A stretch of 64,000 bases of DNA from NCBI GenBank assembly GCA_030248295.1, contig JASANH010001028.1, positions 434,001 to 498,000 on the forward strand, written 5' to 3'. Below the pieces are notes generated by a model. The model saw only the letters and a list, made by a program, of their open reading frames with translations, was not told the origin of the DNA and did no database searches. The DNA comes from Mesodorylaimus sp. YZB2_4 (lineage: Eukaryota > Nematoda > Enoplea > Dorylaimida > Dorylaimidae). The position numbers were made by a program, and so were the translations under genes. This document shows, piece by piece, positions 33,001 through 44,600 of this stretch (within the stretch, counting starts at the first letter, position 1; every line of letters starts with the position of its first letter).

Positions 33001-34586
33001 CTAACTGCATGCTTCAGTGCTTTTGACCATTGATGAGAATGTGTGCCAGACATTTGCGTTTTCCGTGCACATTGTTCCACCGCCTCGGTTCAGTTGCCCA
33101 TTCTGAAACAGTGTTTTGTGTGTTTTATTCAAAAAATCATCATTCCCAGGCAAGTCATCAAAATTTGGGAAAACCAGTTGGCCAGGAACGAGAGGTGCTC
33201 TACTTTTTATCACCCAATCTAACAGTAAGCAGACAATAAAAGCTCAGATTCATGATGCTGACTCATTTGTGAGGTCAGTTCACTGCACTGATGAAGCCAC
33301 AACATCCTGTGCTTACCTGTCGGTTAATGCCACCAATGCAAACCCAACGGCCTGACTTTCCAGCAGAGACAGCCCATTTCGAGTGGTCTTTACTGTTGGA
33401 AAAGTCTGCTCCGTGTGCTTCCACATCGACGATATTGCTGACTTTGTATGTTCCAGTGCACGAGGGCGGAATATTACCGTGACCATTCTGCCAGGTTTCG
33501 GCTTCCAGTGACTGTCTTAACGATGGTGCCACCAGATCAGCATACAGTTCTAGAGCAAATCCGCATTTGGCAAACCTTTTTTGGCAGGAAATTGATAAAA
33601 AATCACAATTTCGCTTACCTCCACCCCATTTCCCATGCTTGGCGAAACTCGTAAAAGTAACCCGTCCTCCTGACTGTAACTTGGACTCGCGCTTCAGAGG
33701 TCCAGTTGTGCGACTTTTTCCTTCGATCACAAGTTGTAAAGCTGGAAGTTCTTCAGATTTCTTGGGTGATAAGACAGAGTCGTAGACGAATGGTTCGTAA
33801 AGGTTTAGTTGATCAGCTATAAAAACAAGATTTTAGGCTTTAAAAATTTTCTTAATCAACAAAATCTTCATAAATTGCCTGAAAATCTGCCTCATCGCAT
33901 GCACATACCCATATCTCGAAGTTATTCGTGTGGAAATGTCACACAGAGTAACATTTGTCCGAATACATGCGCTCCAGTTGGAAACAAGTAACGTTTTGGT
34001 GATGGAAATTTAGGAATACTGTGCAGCAACCAAAATCCAGACTTCTGATCGAACATTGCTACACCTGAGAAAATTGGATGAAAGCAGTTAGTGTTAAATG
34101 CTTGGAATAAAATCGCTGCATTACCTTTGGCATGCCCTTTAGTCGTTGATGTTTTTCCCATCGGAGTCTCATCATTGTACATTATGCGAAATGAAGTGCT
34201 TTCCTCGTTGTTGTAGATTTGCCGCAAAGTGTACCCGACTGCATGGCTGTCATCAGCGAAACTGGTGCTCGATACGATCCATCTGCCATTCGTGGACTCA
34301 TCCATGTACAGGTGGGCCAGGCCGGCCTTTTCCAATGGTTTAGATGAAGATGGAATCTCGGGCAACTTGTACACTATGAACCTGCAATAAAAGTGAAGTG
34401 CATGTTGTGAGAGTCAATCACTGTCAGTGGCAACAGTCACTCAACTGACCAGTCAACTGCTTCACCTCGTTCGTTCAGGCAGCTCACTTGGTCACTTCTG
34501 CGGCGGGCAGCAAATTCCGTTAGGTTGACAGGAATCGACCTGACCAAGCAGAAAACAGCAGAGAAAAAAATTACGATAGCTAGCAT
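33001..34586 (-). pseudogene. DNase II-like acid nuclease with one in-frame stop
   Basis: Five exons join with consistent phases: 34586-34450, 34381-34125, 34064-33909, 33816-33317 and 33102-33001. Read through, they would give 383 codons, close to the family length. Signal peptide MLAIVIFFSAVFCLV. Family landmarks: CLNERGEAVDWFIVYKLP, HSIPKFP (first catalytic His, about residue 146), FGQMLLCV, then DHSKWAVS (second HxK) and WVCIGGINRQ, and a last exon with NRGGGTMC. The frame is broken by a TAA at 33924-33922 (codon 179), between the two active-site halves, with the correct frame resuming immediately. WVCIGDIN is usual; here Asp is Gly. Either a young pseudogene or a base-call error. Function in family: lysosomal DNA degradation. 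Confidence 0.8.
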
Positions 34587-35158
34587 TTTCAAACTGCAAC
34601 AACACGAGAGACAAGGAGGCATGTGGCTTGCACTGCTACGCATTTTTATGGCACTAGTCCTTATAAAGTGTCGTGTTAGTAAACCACTAATGACGTATGC
34701 TGACATTGGTGTGGATTTTTCTAAATTTCCTAGACATTTGGTACATTTTATTCTTATCATAAAATACCTGCATGGATGACTGATAATTTCCGGAGTGACA
34801 GCCCGGCATGTTTGTTTCTTCTGCATTTTTCTATGACAGGGTCTGTTGACGCCTCACTTGTCAGAGTTTACTGCTGATAACATTCAGGCAGTTTATTTGC
34901 AGTTTGACTACGTAAGCTCGAAGATGCGCCCATACGACATATCCGCGTTGTTGCCGTTGACTTTTTAATGATGAAGAAGCGATCATATGCAAAATCTTGT
35001 TGACTAAATGTCTATGTTCCAATGTCCACTGCTGACTGCTGAAATACTTCTTGCTGCTTTCGCTCTCCTAGAAATAGTCCAGCGTCGGAACCAGACATCG
35101 CTCACTATTCAGTCGCTCAAAAGCACATTTCAATATACTCTGCAAGCTATCCCTGGCC
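34587..35158. other. 5' flank of DNase II gene, no other gene
   Basis: The upstream extension of exon 1 (to 34826) is in frame but starts from a non-canonical region; the ATG at 34586 before the hydrophobic signal is preferred. Nothing else recognised. Confidence 0.4.
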
Positions 35159-35562
35159 TACCGTATTTCCTCGAAATTCTCCCCGGGGAGAAATTTTTTT
35201 AAATGGGTCCCAGACGGGGGAGAATAACCAGAGGGGGCAGGATTTCCAGAGGGGGAGAATAGAACTCATACATTTTCCAGATGCCATTATAGAAAGATAG
35301 GCAGCTAAAGCTTCCCAACAAGTACCGCTAACTTTGTTTATTTCACTACTTCTCTTCCCGAATTCATGCTACTCATAGCCGAATTCAATTAATAGGCACG
35401 ATATCTTCGTCGTCAACCTCATTTTTATCATCTGACTCTTCAAGGAAAACATTTTCTATCACGCTAACACTCATGTCCTTCACATTTTCCACACCTGGTG
35501 ATACTGTGTGGTAATTTAAATTTGTCCCCGGGGGAGGATTTCAAAAGGGGGGAGAATAAAGT
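35159..35562 (-). mobile_element. MITE with TACCGTATTT termini, copy 2 (inverted)
   Basis: It begins TACCGTATTTCCTCGAAATTC and is the reverse complement of 9262-9656 over most of its length. Shared inner strings are GGGACCCATTT, GGTGTGGAAAATGTGAAGG and the acidic peptide-coding core. The distal end stops at about 35562 without the terminal TACCGTATTT, so this copy is truncated. Confidence 0.7.
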
Positions 35563-36061
35563 TCAATCGGGATTCTTGCATAGCCTTCAAGGACAAACCC
35601 CGTGCAGCTTGTTTTGCAAAACAGGCTCAAGAGGCGGAAGTTGGCATGCGAGTTAGAGGCAAGGGATCCGCTGCTTCAAAGTATGTTGCTTATTGATGGG
35701 GAAACTGGCTTGGACTCTGAATATCACGCAGAGGAATGTCGACGAGGAGGTTGTGTTGGGTATTCTCGCTGGGTTATGGAAAATCTAAGCATGTACAAAT
35801 TTGATAATTCGAATGCCTAACAGAATAGCAGGGGAGCTAGAATAAAAGAGTCCCGATAGGTCCTTCGGTATCCTTGGAGCTTCCTTCAGTATGTTTTTAG
35901 CGACCATTTTACTGATGCCGCCCACACAGCTTCTTATATTTCTGTTTATTTTTGCACCTTGGCTTATACTGTATATTCACATTTTATGATAAATATTACA
36001 ATAGAAAAGTTTCACATTGGGACCGAGTCGTTCATCTTACAAAGCATTTCTCGCCACTTGT
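35563..36061. other. 5' flank of the ionotropic receptor gene
   Basis: The 72-codon frame at 35602-35820 has no domain. A TATACTGTATATTC string lies at 35967-35980, about 90 bp before the first ATG of the receptor frame; it could be its TATA region. Confidence 0.35.
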
Positions 36062-37459
36062 ATGCAGAGCGTGTGTATCGTGTTACGCAGATGGAAGCGA
36101 TGTAAATCCTCTAACTTTTATCCACAAATGCATTTGAAGAGAGTCCTAGCCAACGTTGACCTACACTTTTCGGAAGCGCGGCGACAAATCATGCTCCAGT
36201 TTAATTTTAGTTCTCCCACGCAATCACCATCAAGAACTTACGAAAACTTAGTTATGGGGATTGATCAGTCTTTCCTGTCAGCTGAATGTTCCAAATCGCT
36301 GTCCGCCTTCCTGAACTGTCCATCCGTGCACGTTAAGGTTGCTGTGTACTGGATTCATCTAATTTCCTCTTTGACAAAATCTGTTGTTATTATGATATTT
36401 CCTAAAAGTCTGGCAATTGAAAAGTTCCGGCTAGGTTTAGAAGATGGGACTATTGACATGAATGATAATATGAGACCCATGGATCGATCCTACTTCGAAC
36501 AACGCAATTATTCACACGCCACTACGCCATTAAAGTTTGCAGAATATTTCATGTATACGTCTTCGAAAGGAATTCACGACCCTAGCGATGACTTGGCGGT
36601 GGAGTTCCTTATAGCTCCGTTTACAACTGAGCTATGGTATGTTGCAGGAGGATTCTTATTAACAATATTTTTTCTTAGCATATTACTGCGGCGGCACACA
36701 ACTCGGGACCAAACATTTGGTACTTTCTCGCAAAAACTCTTTTGTTTTATCGTGATACTAAGCTCAGCCTTTCTGACTACATTGTACAGCTCAAATTTGA
36801 AGGCTTTGTTAAATACTGGACTCAGAGATGCGCCCTTTAAAGATCTGTACGATTTAGCGCGTCAGGTTGAATCTAGTTCGAAGCAAATTATTGTTGAAGA
36901 TAATAACACTTATCGGTGGGCTCTGTTATACCAAAGAATGAGATACATATATCGACCAGCTGAATTTATTGCACTCTACAAAGCGATAGAGAGAAAAGAA
37001 CAAAAAACGGGGGAGCCTGGTTTGATAGTCGAGCCCGACATTAGTGAATTATGTCGGCTTATGAGCACCTCAACAAAGTACGTCCTTTTTGGGCACGAAG
37101 ACTTGATCCATATGAGCGGCCATTGCGCCAGCATGTGTCTCTGGAGGTATCCAATCACCGATCCGCCACCGGCCCCCTTGACTTGGCCAGTCTCTAATAA
37201 GACAAAGTTGGTCAAATATTCGGATATGTTTGTGCACGCATTAGACAACTACAGGCAGTTGGAAATGCGCCGATTGTTCCCAAATTTGTGCACAGAAAAC
37301 AGAAAATCAGAAGGATTACTAATAAATAATCGGCAACTTTTTCTGGCTTACTGCCTCTTGTGCGGTGGCTGTTTGGCAGCATCAGCAATATTCTTGCTGG
37401 AAAAAGTGATCTCCATCTCCAAAACGCGGAGGAACAATAGGGTACAGGCAATGACATGA
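36062..37459 (+). CDS. Ionotropic receptor (divergent iGluR family), intronless
   Basis: A single open frame of 465 codons from the ATG at 36062 (upstream codons start at TTG; later ATGs at 36129 or 36256 are possible). M1 is at about residues 195-215 (LWYVAGGFLLTIFFL), a pore/M2 region follows, and M3 reads SSAFLTTLYSSNLKALL, the counterpart of the SYTANLAAF gate of glutamate receptors. A ligand-binding S2 lobe of about 190 residues follows, then M4 near the C-terminus (LAYCLLCGGCLAASAIFLL) and a basic tail. There is no amino-terminal domain, as in many chemosensory IRs. The S1 lobe is short, so an upstream exon may exist. Ligand unknown. Confidence 0.8.
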   Translation: MQSVCIVLRRWKRCKSSNFYPQMHLKRVLANVDLHFSEARRQIMLQFNFSSPTQSPSRTYENLVMGIDQSFLSAECSKSLSAFLNCPSVHVKVAVYWIHLISSLTKSVVIMIFPKSLAIEKFRLGLEDGTIDMNDNMRPMDRSYFEQRNYSHATTPLKFAEYFMYTSSKGIHDPSDDLAVEFLIAPFTTELWYVAGGFLLTIFFLSILLRRHTTRDQTFGTFSQKLFCFIVILSSAFLTTLYSSNLKALLNTGLRDAPFKDLYDLARQVESSSKQIIVEDNNTYRWALLYQRMRYIYRPAEFIALYKAIERKEQKTGEPGLIVEPDISELCRLMSTSTKYVLFGHEDLIHMSGHCASMCLWRYPITDPPPAPLTWPVSNKTKLVKYSDMFVHALDNYRQLEMRRLFPNLCTENRKSEGLLINNRQLFLAYCLLCGGCLAASAIFLLEKVISISKTRRNNRVQAMT

Positions 37460-38329
37460 ACGCCGATTCGATCAGGAACTCGAGTCACGAGAAAAAAGAA
37501 CTGGAATCTACATGCGTGGTCTGTTGAAGAAAGTCTGATCGTGAGGTCAGATCTAGAATTTGAAGTCATTCAGTTTTCCTGGTCAAGAGCCTATGCTATT
37601 TTACGGCACCCAAGCACGCTCCATGCACTTAAACGTGTGTTTTTGTGTATATGTAATTTTTCCCTCAAATACGTAGTTTTCTCGGGATATTGGGACGCTT
37701 ACATGCCTCGGTAATCCACCTAAGGGACATTTTATCATGAGGTTATAAACAGTAAAGATGTCACATGCTGTAGGGGGTATGCTCATTGAAGGAATGGCAT
37801 GTCAGAAAGGGTCTGTGCTTACTCTATTTAAAAAGTGTAATCATCAGTTATTTGGAGCACTTAAGGCCCGTTTATACTTTTACATTTTTTGTATATCTAC
37901 CACCCAGAGTTAGGGTCCATCAATTGACTCTTGTCGTGAAAAGCAGCTCTTTCATTCAAGAGGCCTGCTCTGGTCGTGTGACAAAACAGCCAAATTGACC
38001 CTTTTTTGCACGTCAGAATCAACATTATGTGCATTTCAACTGATTTTATTACTTTCCTTCAAGTAGGTAGAAAAATATGTGATAAAGGGGATACATTAAA
38101 AAAATGTACCCATACAAAGACTTGGAAAAATTCTGCATATAAAGGGCATACAAATACATCAATTTGAATCCGATCCCGACTATATTTTTTTAATCTGAAT
38201 CATAAATGATCCAACAAAGGTACTTTGGATCCAGGGGTCGGCCAGATTTTTTATTGGTAAGTTGTGGGAGCATGGCCCAGCACCAGAGTCCTGCATGGGT
38301 CCATACCCGACCGGTACCCACCAGTACCC
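37460..38329. other. Gene-free stretch
   Basis: 3' flank of the receptor gene. A GATCGTGAG motif occurs at about 37538. At 38290-38335, several CCGGTACCC/GGTACC-like strings precede the next repeat. No coding frame recognised. Confidence 0.4.
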
Positions 38330-41180
38330 GGCAGGTATGGGTATTCACTCCCGTTTAATTTTTTTAATTCATATCTATGACAGCGCTGCAAATTTAAATC
38401 TTATGCATTTTGTTACTGTTTTTAGCGAAACAGTTCTGATGTTTGCTATTTCGAGACTAGTTGTGACTACTTTTGATACCCTTATCCTAATCTGCCATCT
38501 TTTTTCTTTGGGAATGTATGAGGGTACACGCGGCACGTGAAGGGCGTGTATTCTCAAAGAAAACAGGTTATATATGATATCTTTTCACAGCCAAGATATT
38601 GGTGAAAAGATATGGATATCAAAGGAAATGGGTAGGCCTCGATTTTCGGCAATTTCTGGAGCCAAATATTTTCAGGCAGGTGTTTCTTATCGCAAAGAGC
38701 GAGATATTCAAACAATGATCTGACAGAGACTAAGTGGGGGCTACTGTTGCCGTTGTCGTTCACGAGCCGCCCAGTGTTGGGTGGCTTGCGTGGCTGTTTG
38801 TTTGTCTTTCTCTGAACCAATCGATTACGCGTCTTTACGTCAGCGCGAAACGAACATGACACAAGACGTGGCACAGCCAAGACAAGGAGCTCATCCAAAA
38901 GTGGATAAAATGCTAATTTGTCAGTGTTTGCACCACGATACAAGAAGCTGGTGACGACCCAGTAAGCGTGGGAGCAACACAACACGATGTCCGTCTAATC
39001 ATGAGTTCACCTATCGCACCAGAGTTGTGCGTTACAGACGTGGCCGAGGGGGTGAAAGGCGCTTGGATAGATGCTAGATAGTTTAGCTGTGTGCAAGCTC
39101 AACTCCCACTAGATCCATAAGTTTTGCATTTTTCTTTCTTTCTCGCGCACCATCACGTGATAGGTGACTCGTGGCTTTTCTCATCGTCGCGCCTCCTTGG
39201 TCTTTTCTTCCTACTCCCCCCACCCCGAGAGGGGTTTTCTCATCAATGAAATGGTGAATGGAATCGTAATGCAATATTCCTTTCGCACAGAACGCAGGTC
39301 CATGCATACAGCTGATATTTTTTTGGCAGTAGCTGTGTTGTACATAACATCCTCATGGTCCAATGCCGTTTCACGCCCCGCCAAACTGTTGAATGCAAGT
39401 AAGAATTACCAGCGTCCAAAGCCTCAATCCGATTGGACAATGGTCAGCTGTACTGTATACTACTGTATTGTTGCTTCTGCAGCTTCATTGTCCTCCCCTA
39501 ACCACTCTTGGCAATCATCACACCTTGGCAGCAGCAAGGATTGAGTGTCTTCACGGGAGTTTTCTCATAATCTAATCAGTGTTCGTTCGTGCTAAGCGTG
39601 TCATGGTTCCTATTTCTGCGCTCACTCGCCTAGAATCTGTTTGTTTTCTCCTCGGGGAAGGCGAAATGCAATTTACGGGCGGCGCACAAATGATTTGCAT
39701 GGTGTACACGAAGATGTCTATATGCCATGTACTGCGTAGTGAGACAGATTGCTTGTCATTCAACTAAAATCCTTCTTGTTGCAGTTGCAGCTGTAACCCC
39801 TACCAGGCAGGCCATGGCGAGTGGTAGAGAGTAATCGATAATCTCCCCTGGCTGAAACGTCAACCCCTCGGGTTGATGTTTCTAGGTCAGGTATAGTAGC
39901 GAGACTTGCCTACCTCCAGTCAGAGTTTTGGCCCGCCGACTTCGGGCGGCTGTACTCTATCCCACGCCTGTCTACACGGGTTGCACAGCGCAGGGTGCAG
40001 TGGTGCAGCCGTTCTAGGGGCCCCTCTTCCATAATGATGAGCCAGAGTTCGACTCTGCGAGACGGTAAAGATTTTCATCCATCAAAATTTTTTCTTGTCT
40101 CAATCTGGGGGCTCGGTATTGAGAAATGAAGTCTCGCTTGGGCCAGAAAATGGCAGAAATCAGCAAAAAAGAAATGAACGCCGATTATGTTATGAGGAAG
40201 CCCCCAAACCGTCTCTGACAGTACAATAGGCTTCGCATGTTGCTTTTACTAATCGTAAGTTTACATTTACAGTATTGCATGCCCTCTGTCTCGAGGAAAC
40301 TTCTTTTTCAGTTTATGCAGATACAAGATACAGATGACTGAGTAAAATGTTGTTGCGGTGCGGGTGGTGATCCGGGCAGTCAGTTCAGAAAGATGTATCT
40401 TCAGTTTCCATTCTCTTCTCAAGCGCATGTTTTTGCAATATCTCTCGATTTCGGGCGTCTAGATCGCATGCCGCGGCATTTTATAAAACTACAGATTGCA
40501 TGAATTATTTTATACTTCACAGTTCTTGAGCTTACTTGTACATACAGTATCGCTATAACCGTTTTATGTACATGAAAAATGGACTACAAGATTTACGATA
40601 AGAGTACACAAATACGAGTAGAATTCATAAGTCAGGCAACAGATTGCGGCTGCTGCGTCTTATTGATTTTGGGCGCAGGTGTGGGCTAGACAATAGGGTT
40701 TAGCCGTGAAAACAATGGGCAGGTCACCAACTTATCCACATTTTGCGGGCCCAAAACCCGTTCAACGAGGCCTACCCAGTTCCTTCCCTTAGTTGGTCTA
40801 TTTTTTGCGCGGCGGCGGCGGCGGTTAGAACAAAGACCAGTTCTTAGACGCTGAAGGTGAACATAAAACCGGTTTTCACAAGAAGACGCACACGGCTAAC
40901 CTGTTTCCACACGGACCAACTAAGGGTTAAGCGTTTTTGAGATTTGAAAGTGGTGTTTACTGCAAAAAAGAACCTGTTTTATGTCGAAAAGCCGCTAAGG
41001 GGCCATCCGTGGAGGACGTCAAGACCCCAAATGATGGGTGTCACATGACACGACACGACTGACTGACTGACTTCTTGATTATACTGTCTATGCTCCTACC
41101 AAAGCAGCGACCAAAAAATTTTAAAAAACAAAGATAAAACGATGCTATAAAAATTGGATAAAGAATTTATCTGGGAGATA
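38330..41180 (-). repeat. Interspersed repeat, copy B, interrupted
   Basis: In reverse orientation, 41180-40940 and 38600-38330 match the two adjacent halves of copy A (457-1015). Between them lie 2.3 kb absent from copy A, including a SINE-2 (39800-39985). At 41180 the match is cut exactly by the LTR of the retroelement. No long conserved frame; minus-strand 38985-38554 and plus-strand 39164-39544 frames are not recognised. Confidence 0.65.
39800..40065 (+). mobile_element. SINE-2 copy followed by a tRNA-like segment
   Basis: 39800-39985 matches 12808-12990. Immediately after it, 39988-40065 has a GGTGCAGTGGTGCAGCCG string and AGAGTTCGACTCTGCG, which resemble Pol III A and B boxes at tRNA-like spacing. 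Whether the tRNA-like part belongs to the same element is uncertain. Confidence 0.55.
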
Positions 41181-41423
41181 TGTAAGAGATGTGAGCCAAC
41201 AAGGGAGCGACCGCCTTTCATTTACTCCTCATCCACACACTGCCGATAGATACGCTTCCTACTAACACACTCAATCACCTCCAGCTCTCATTTGCATTCC
41301 CGACGCCTAACCTTTGCTGTTGGCTATGACCTGCTCGCGACCTTCTTACATATTCTCTCACTGGCCTTTCCATCCGTGTAACCTTCTCGACTAACATTAG
41401 CATCCACACTAGATACCCTTACA
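41181..41423 (-). repeat. 3' long terminal repeat of the Ty3-like element
   Basis: Read on the minus strand it starts TGTAAGGGTATC and ends ATCTCTTACA (243 bp, TG...CA with a short inverted repeat). A polypurine tract AACGGGGGAGAG directly precedes it (41424-41435). Comparison with copy A of the host repeat confirms the outer border. No matching 5' LTR was found up to 48 kb. Confidence 0.8.
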
Positions 41424-41605
41424 CTCTCCCCCGTTGAAAAAGCAATGCCCTCATTGCAAAAACAAGCAAAACGTAAAATAACAAATGAATACCGCCGGAC
41501 AAATAGATACGGGTAGAAGCCAAACCGAACACAAAACGTGGAAAAGGTGGTCCCGCAAGAAAAAAAAATAAAATAAAATAAAAAGAGAATCAAAAAGCAA
41601 AGCCT

Positions 41606-44600
41606 TCACGATTGCCGCGTCCGTGGACGTAAATTGTAGGGATGGGGTGGTCGTTGTGGCACGCCCAATAGCTGATTCGAAGGTGGAGTTGTCAACTGAT
41701 GCAAAGGCAGGGGACTTGAAGGCGCGCCTGGCACTGTGCTACGTGGTGTACCGGAAGACAAATACTGTTGGGTGTCCTGTGACGCCTGGTAAAGCTTCAA
41801 ACGATTGACATGCACTGTTTCCCTCTGCGTGATTGCGTGCTGTGCGGAATTTGCTTGAGGCTGAAGCTGTATGATAGCATTAGGGCCCTGCAGTGCAACG
41901 ACACGATAAGGACCCTTCCATTTTGGCAGGAACTTAGCGACAAGACCTTTCGGGACGACAGTTGTGCGCAGAAGGACTAGGTCATTGATCTCGAATGGGA
42001 TTCGTGTCGCTGCTTTGTCGTACTGCTTCTTCTGCCCTTCCTGAGCTGTTTGGATATTACCTCGCGCTAGACTCCACGCTGCTCCTAGAAAAGTCTTGAC
42101 TCGGTGGGCAAATGTGGCCACGTCGAGAAAAGTCGACTCGGGGCAAAGGGCCCCGCTGGTAACACGTCGGATGAAAGTTCAATGCACTGTCCATGGGTAG
42201 GTTTGGTTCACGTCCGTACAGCAATGTGAACGGTGCAAATTTCGTCGAGCTTTGGACAGATGTGTTATACGCGAAGACGCAATAGGGAAGAAAAACGTCG
42301 TAGTCAGCATGATTCTTGTTGACATACATTGTAAGCATTGTCGCCAGTGTTCGATTGAATCGTTCTACAAGGCCGTCGGTTTGTGGGTGATAGCTGGTTG
42401 TGCACAACTTTCTGCTATTACAAATGCGACAAATTTCTTTCATCAGGTCAGATTCGAAATTTGACCCGCGATCGGTTAGTAAGGTTCTTGGTGACCCATG
42501 ACGCAACACAATACGTTCCACAAAGGCTGTTGCGGTAGCAATTGCTGTAACTTCTGGAAGAGCAACCGCTTCACAATATTTGGTCAAGTAATCGGTGAAG
42601 ACCAAAATATATCGATTGCCCCTCTCAGTTAGATTCAAAGGTCCTAACACATCAGCTGCCACACGATCAAACGCTGCGCCAACTGGTATCGGTACTAAAG
42701 GCGCGCGTACATACTGCTTCGGACTTTTGCGCATCGCACATGGAAGACACGTCTTGCAGTACTTGAAGACATCGCGTCGCATGGTTGGCCAGTAATACGA
42801 CTGCACAAGTCGATTGTACGTTCGCCGAAATCCAAGATGCCCAGCAAATTTGTCAGAATGCATCGCCTCCAACAGTTCTGGAAGAAATGCCTCTGGGACG
42901 ACCAAGCGTAGCTGACCATCGCGACCGCTTTGGTACCACACTCCATTCACAAGTTTGAAACGGGCCCCAGGTCCTGCCCCTGCTAACTTGCAACAAAATG
43001 AATCCTTCTTTTGCAAAGATTTCAGGTACTCTTGAGGGTTCGTAGAAAGCTTTTGGCTTGTCACACACGCATGCGCTTCAGATAAAGGCCACCTGATCCG
43101 GGAAAGTCCATCCGCATTGCCATTTGCCACTCCTGGACGATGTCGAACCTCGATATCATAGTCTTGTAGCGCCAAAGCCCAGCGAGCCACCCGCGGGGAA
43201 GAGTTAGCTTCAGTGAACACATACTGCAGCGCGGACTGGTCAGAATAGACGATGATCTTGTGTTTGTAGATATACGGTCGGAAGTGGTTAGCCCACCAGA
43301 CCACTGCCAGTGCTTCTTGTTCCAATGTAGAATAATTCTTTTCAGCTGGTTTAAGCCCTCTGCTAGCATAGGCAATGGGGTGCTCTTGCCCCTGGTCCAC
43401 CTGTGTCAGTACTGCGCCTAGTCCATAGCCCGATGCGACAGTTTGCAAGATAAATTGTTTCGAAAAATCAGGGTAGGCCAATACTGGTGCTGTTGTCAAT
43501 GCTTCCTTCAAAGTTTGAAATGCATGATCAGCCTCGTTAGTCCACTAGAATTTGGTATCCTTTTTCATCAATGCGGTCAGGGGTGCCGCTACTTTTGCAA
43601 AACCTTTTACATATTGTCGGTAATAATTTGCAACACCAAGAAAAGAATGGAGTTCTTCCTGATTTGTTGGTCGATGGATATTTTGTATGGCTGCCGTTTT
43701 CCCAGGATCCACTGCAACGCCATGTTTGGATATGGCGTGACCAAGATATACAAGCTGCTGTTGACCAAAGTGACATTTCGAAAGTCGTAGTTTTACGCCT
43801 GCCTTGGATAATCGATCTAAGACTTCATCTAAACGTTGTAAATGCTCTTCAAACGTCGTGCCAAACACCAGAATGTCATCCAAATACACAACGCAAGACC
43901 GCCAATGTAGGCCTGACAAAAGTATATCCATGACGCGCTGGAACGTCGCTGGCGCGTTGCAAAGGCCAAAAGGAAGCACGTTGAACTCATACAGACCGCT
44001 GAAGGTAATAAAAGCTGTTTTTTCTTTATCTTGTTCTGCCAGTGGAACTTGCCAATATCCCCACGCTTGATCTAGGGATGTGAAGAATGCTGCATCACGT
44101 AAAATGCTTAGTAAATCATCAATATGCGGTAGCGGGTAGCTATCTTTTTTGGTGATCTTGTTCAAATTTCGGAAATCGACACAGAAACGCTCTCCTCCGT
44201 TCCGCTTTGGGACGATTACTACCGGACTCGCCCATGGGCTCTTCGATGGCCGAATGACTTGTTTCTCCAGCATCTCATCAATATGCTTCTGCATGGATGC
44301 TCTGTACGGTGCGTGTCGCACAGGCCCATGTCCACTTACATCAATGCGATGCTCACCAACTGTGATGCGGCCAATATCCGTACTGCCTTTCGCGAACATA
44401 TGGTCATACTTCCGTAGCAAGTTTTTCAAATCCGTTTTGTGTTCCTCTGACAAATTCGGTGATGATAAATCTAGACCCGGCAGGTCGTCTCCTAGCTTCA
44501 ATCCATTCGTGCTGACTCCCTTCCGCACTGTAACTACAGCTGCTGCTTGGTTTCTCTCTGAGACTAGGCTGATATCACCCAAATTCATATTTTGGTACAA

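Noticed and set aside
38554..38985. 143-codon minus-strand frame
   Set aside because: It overlaps the end of interspersed repeat copy B and has no conserved domain or splice sites.
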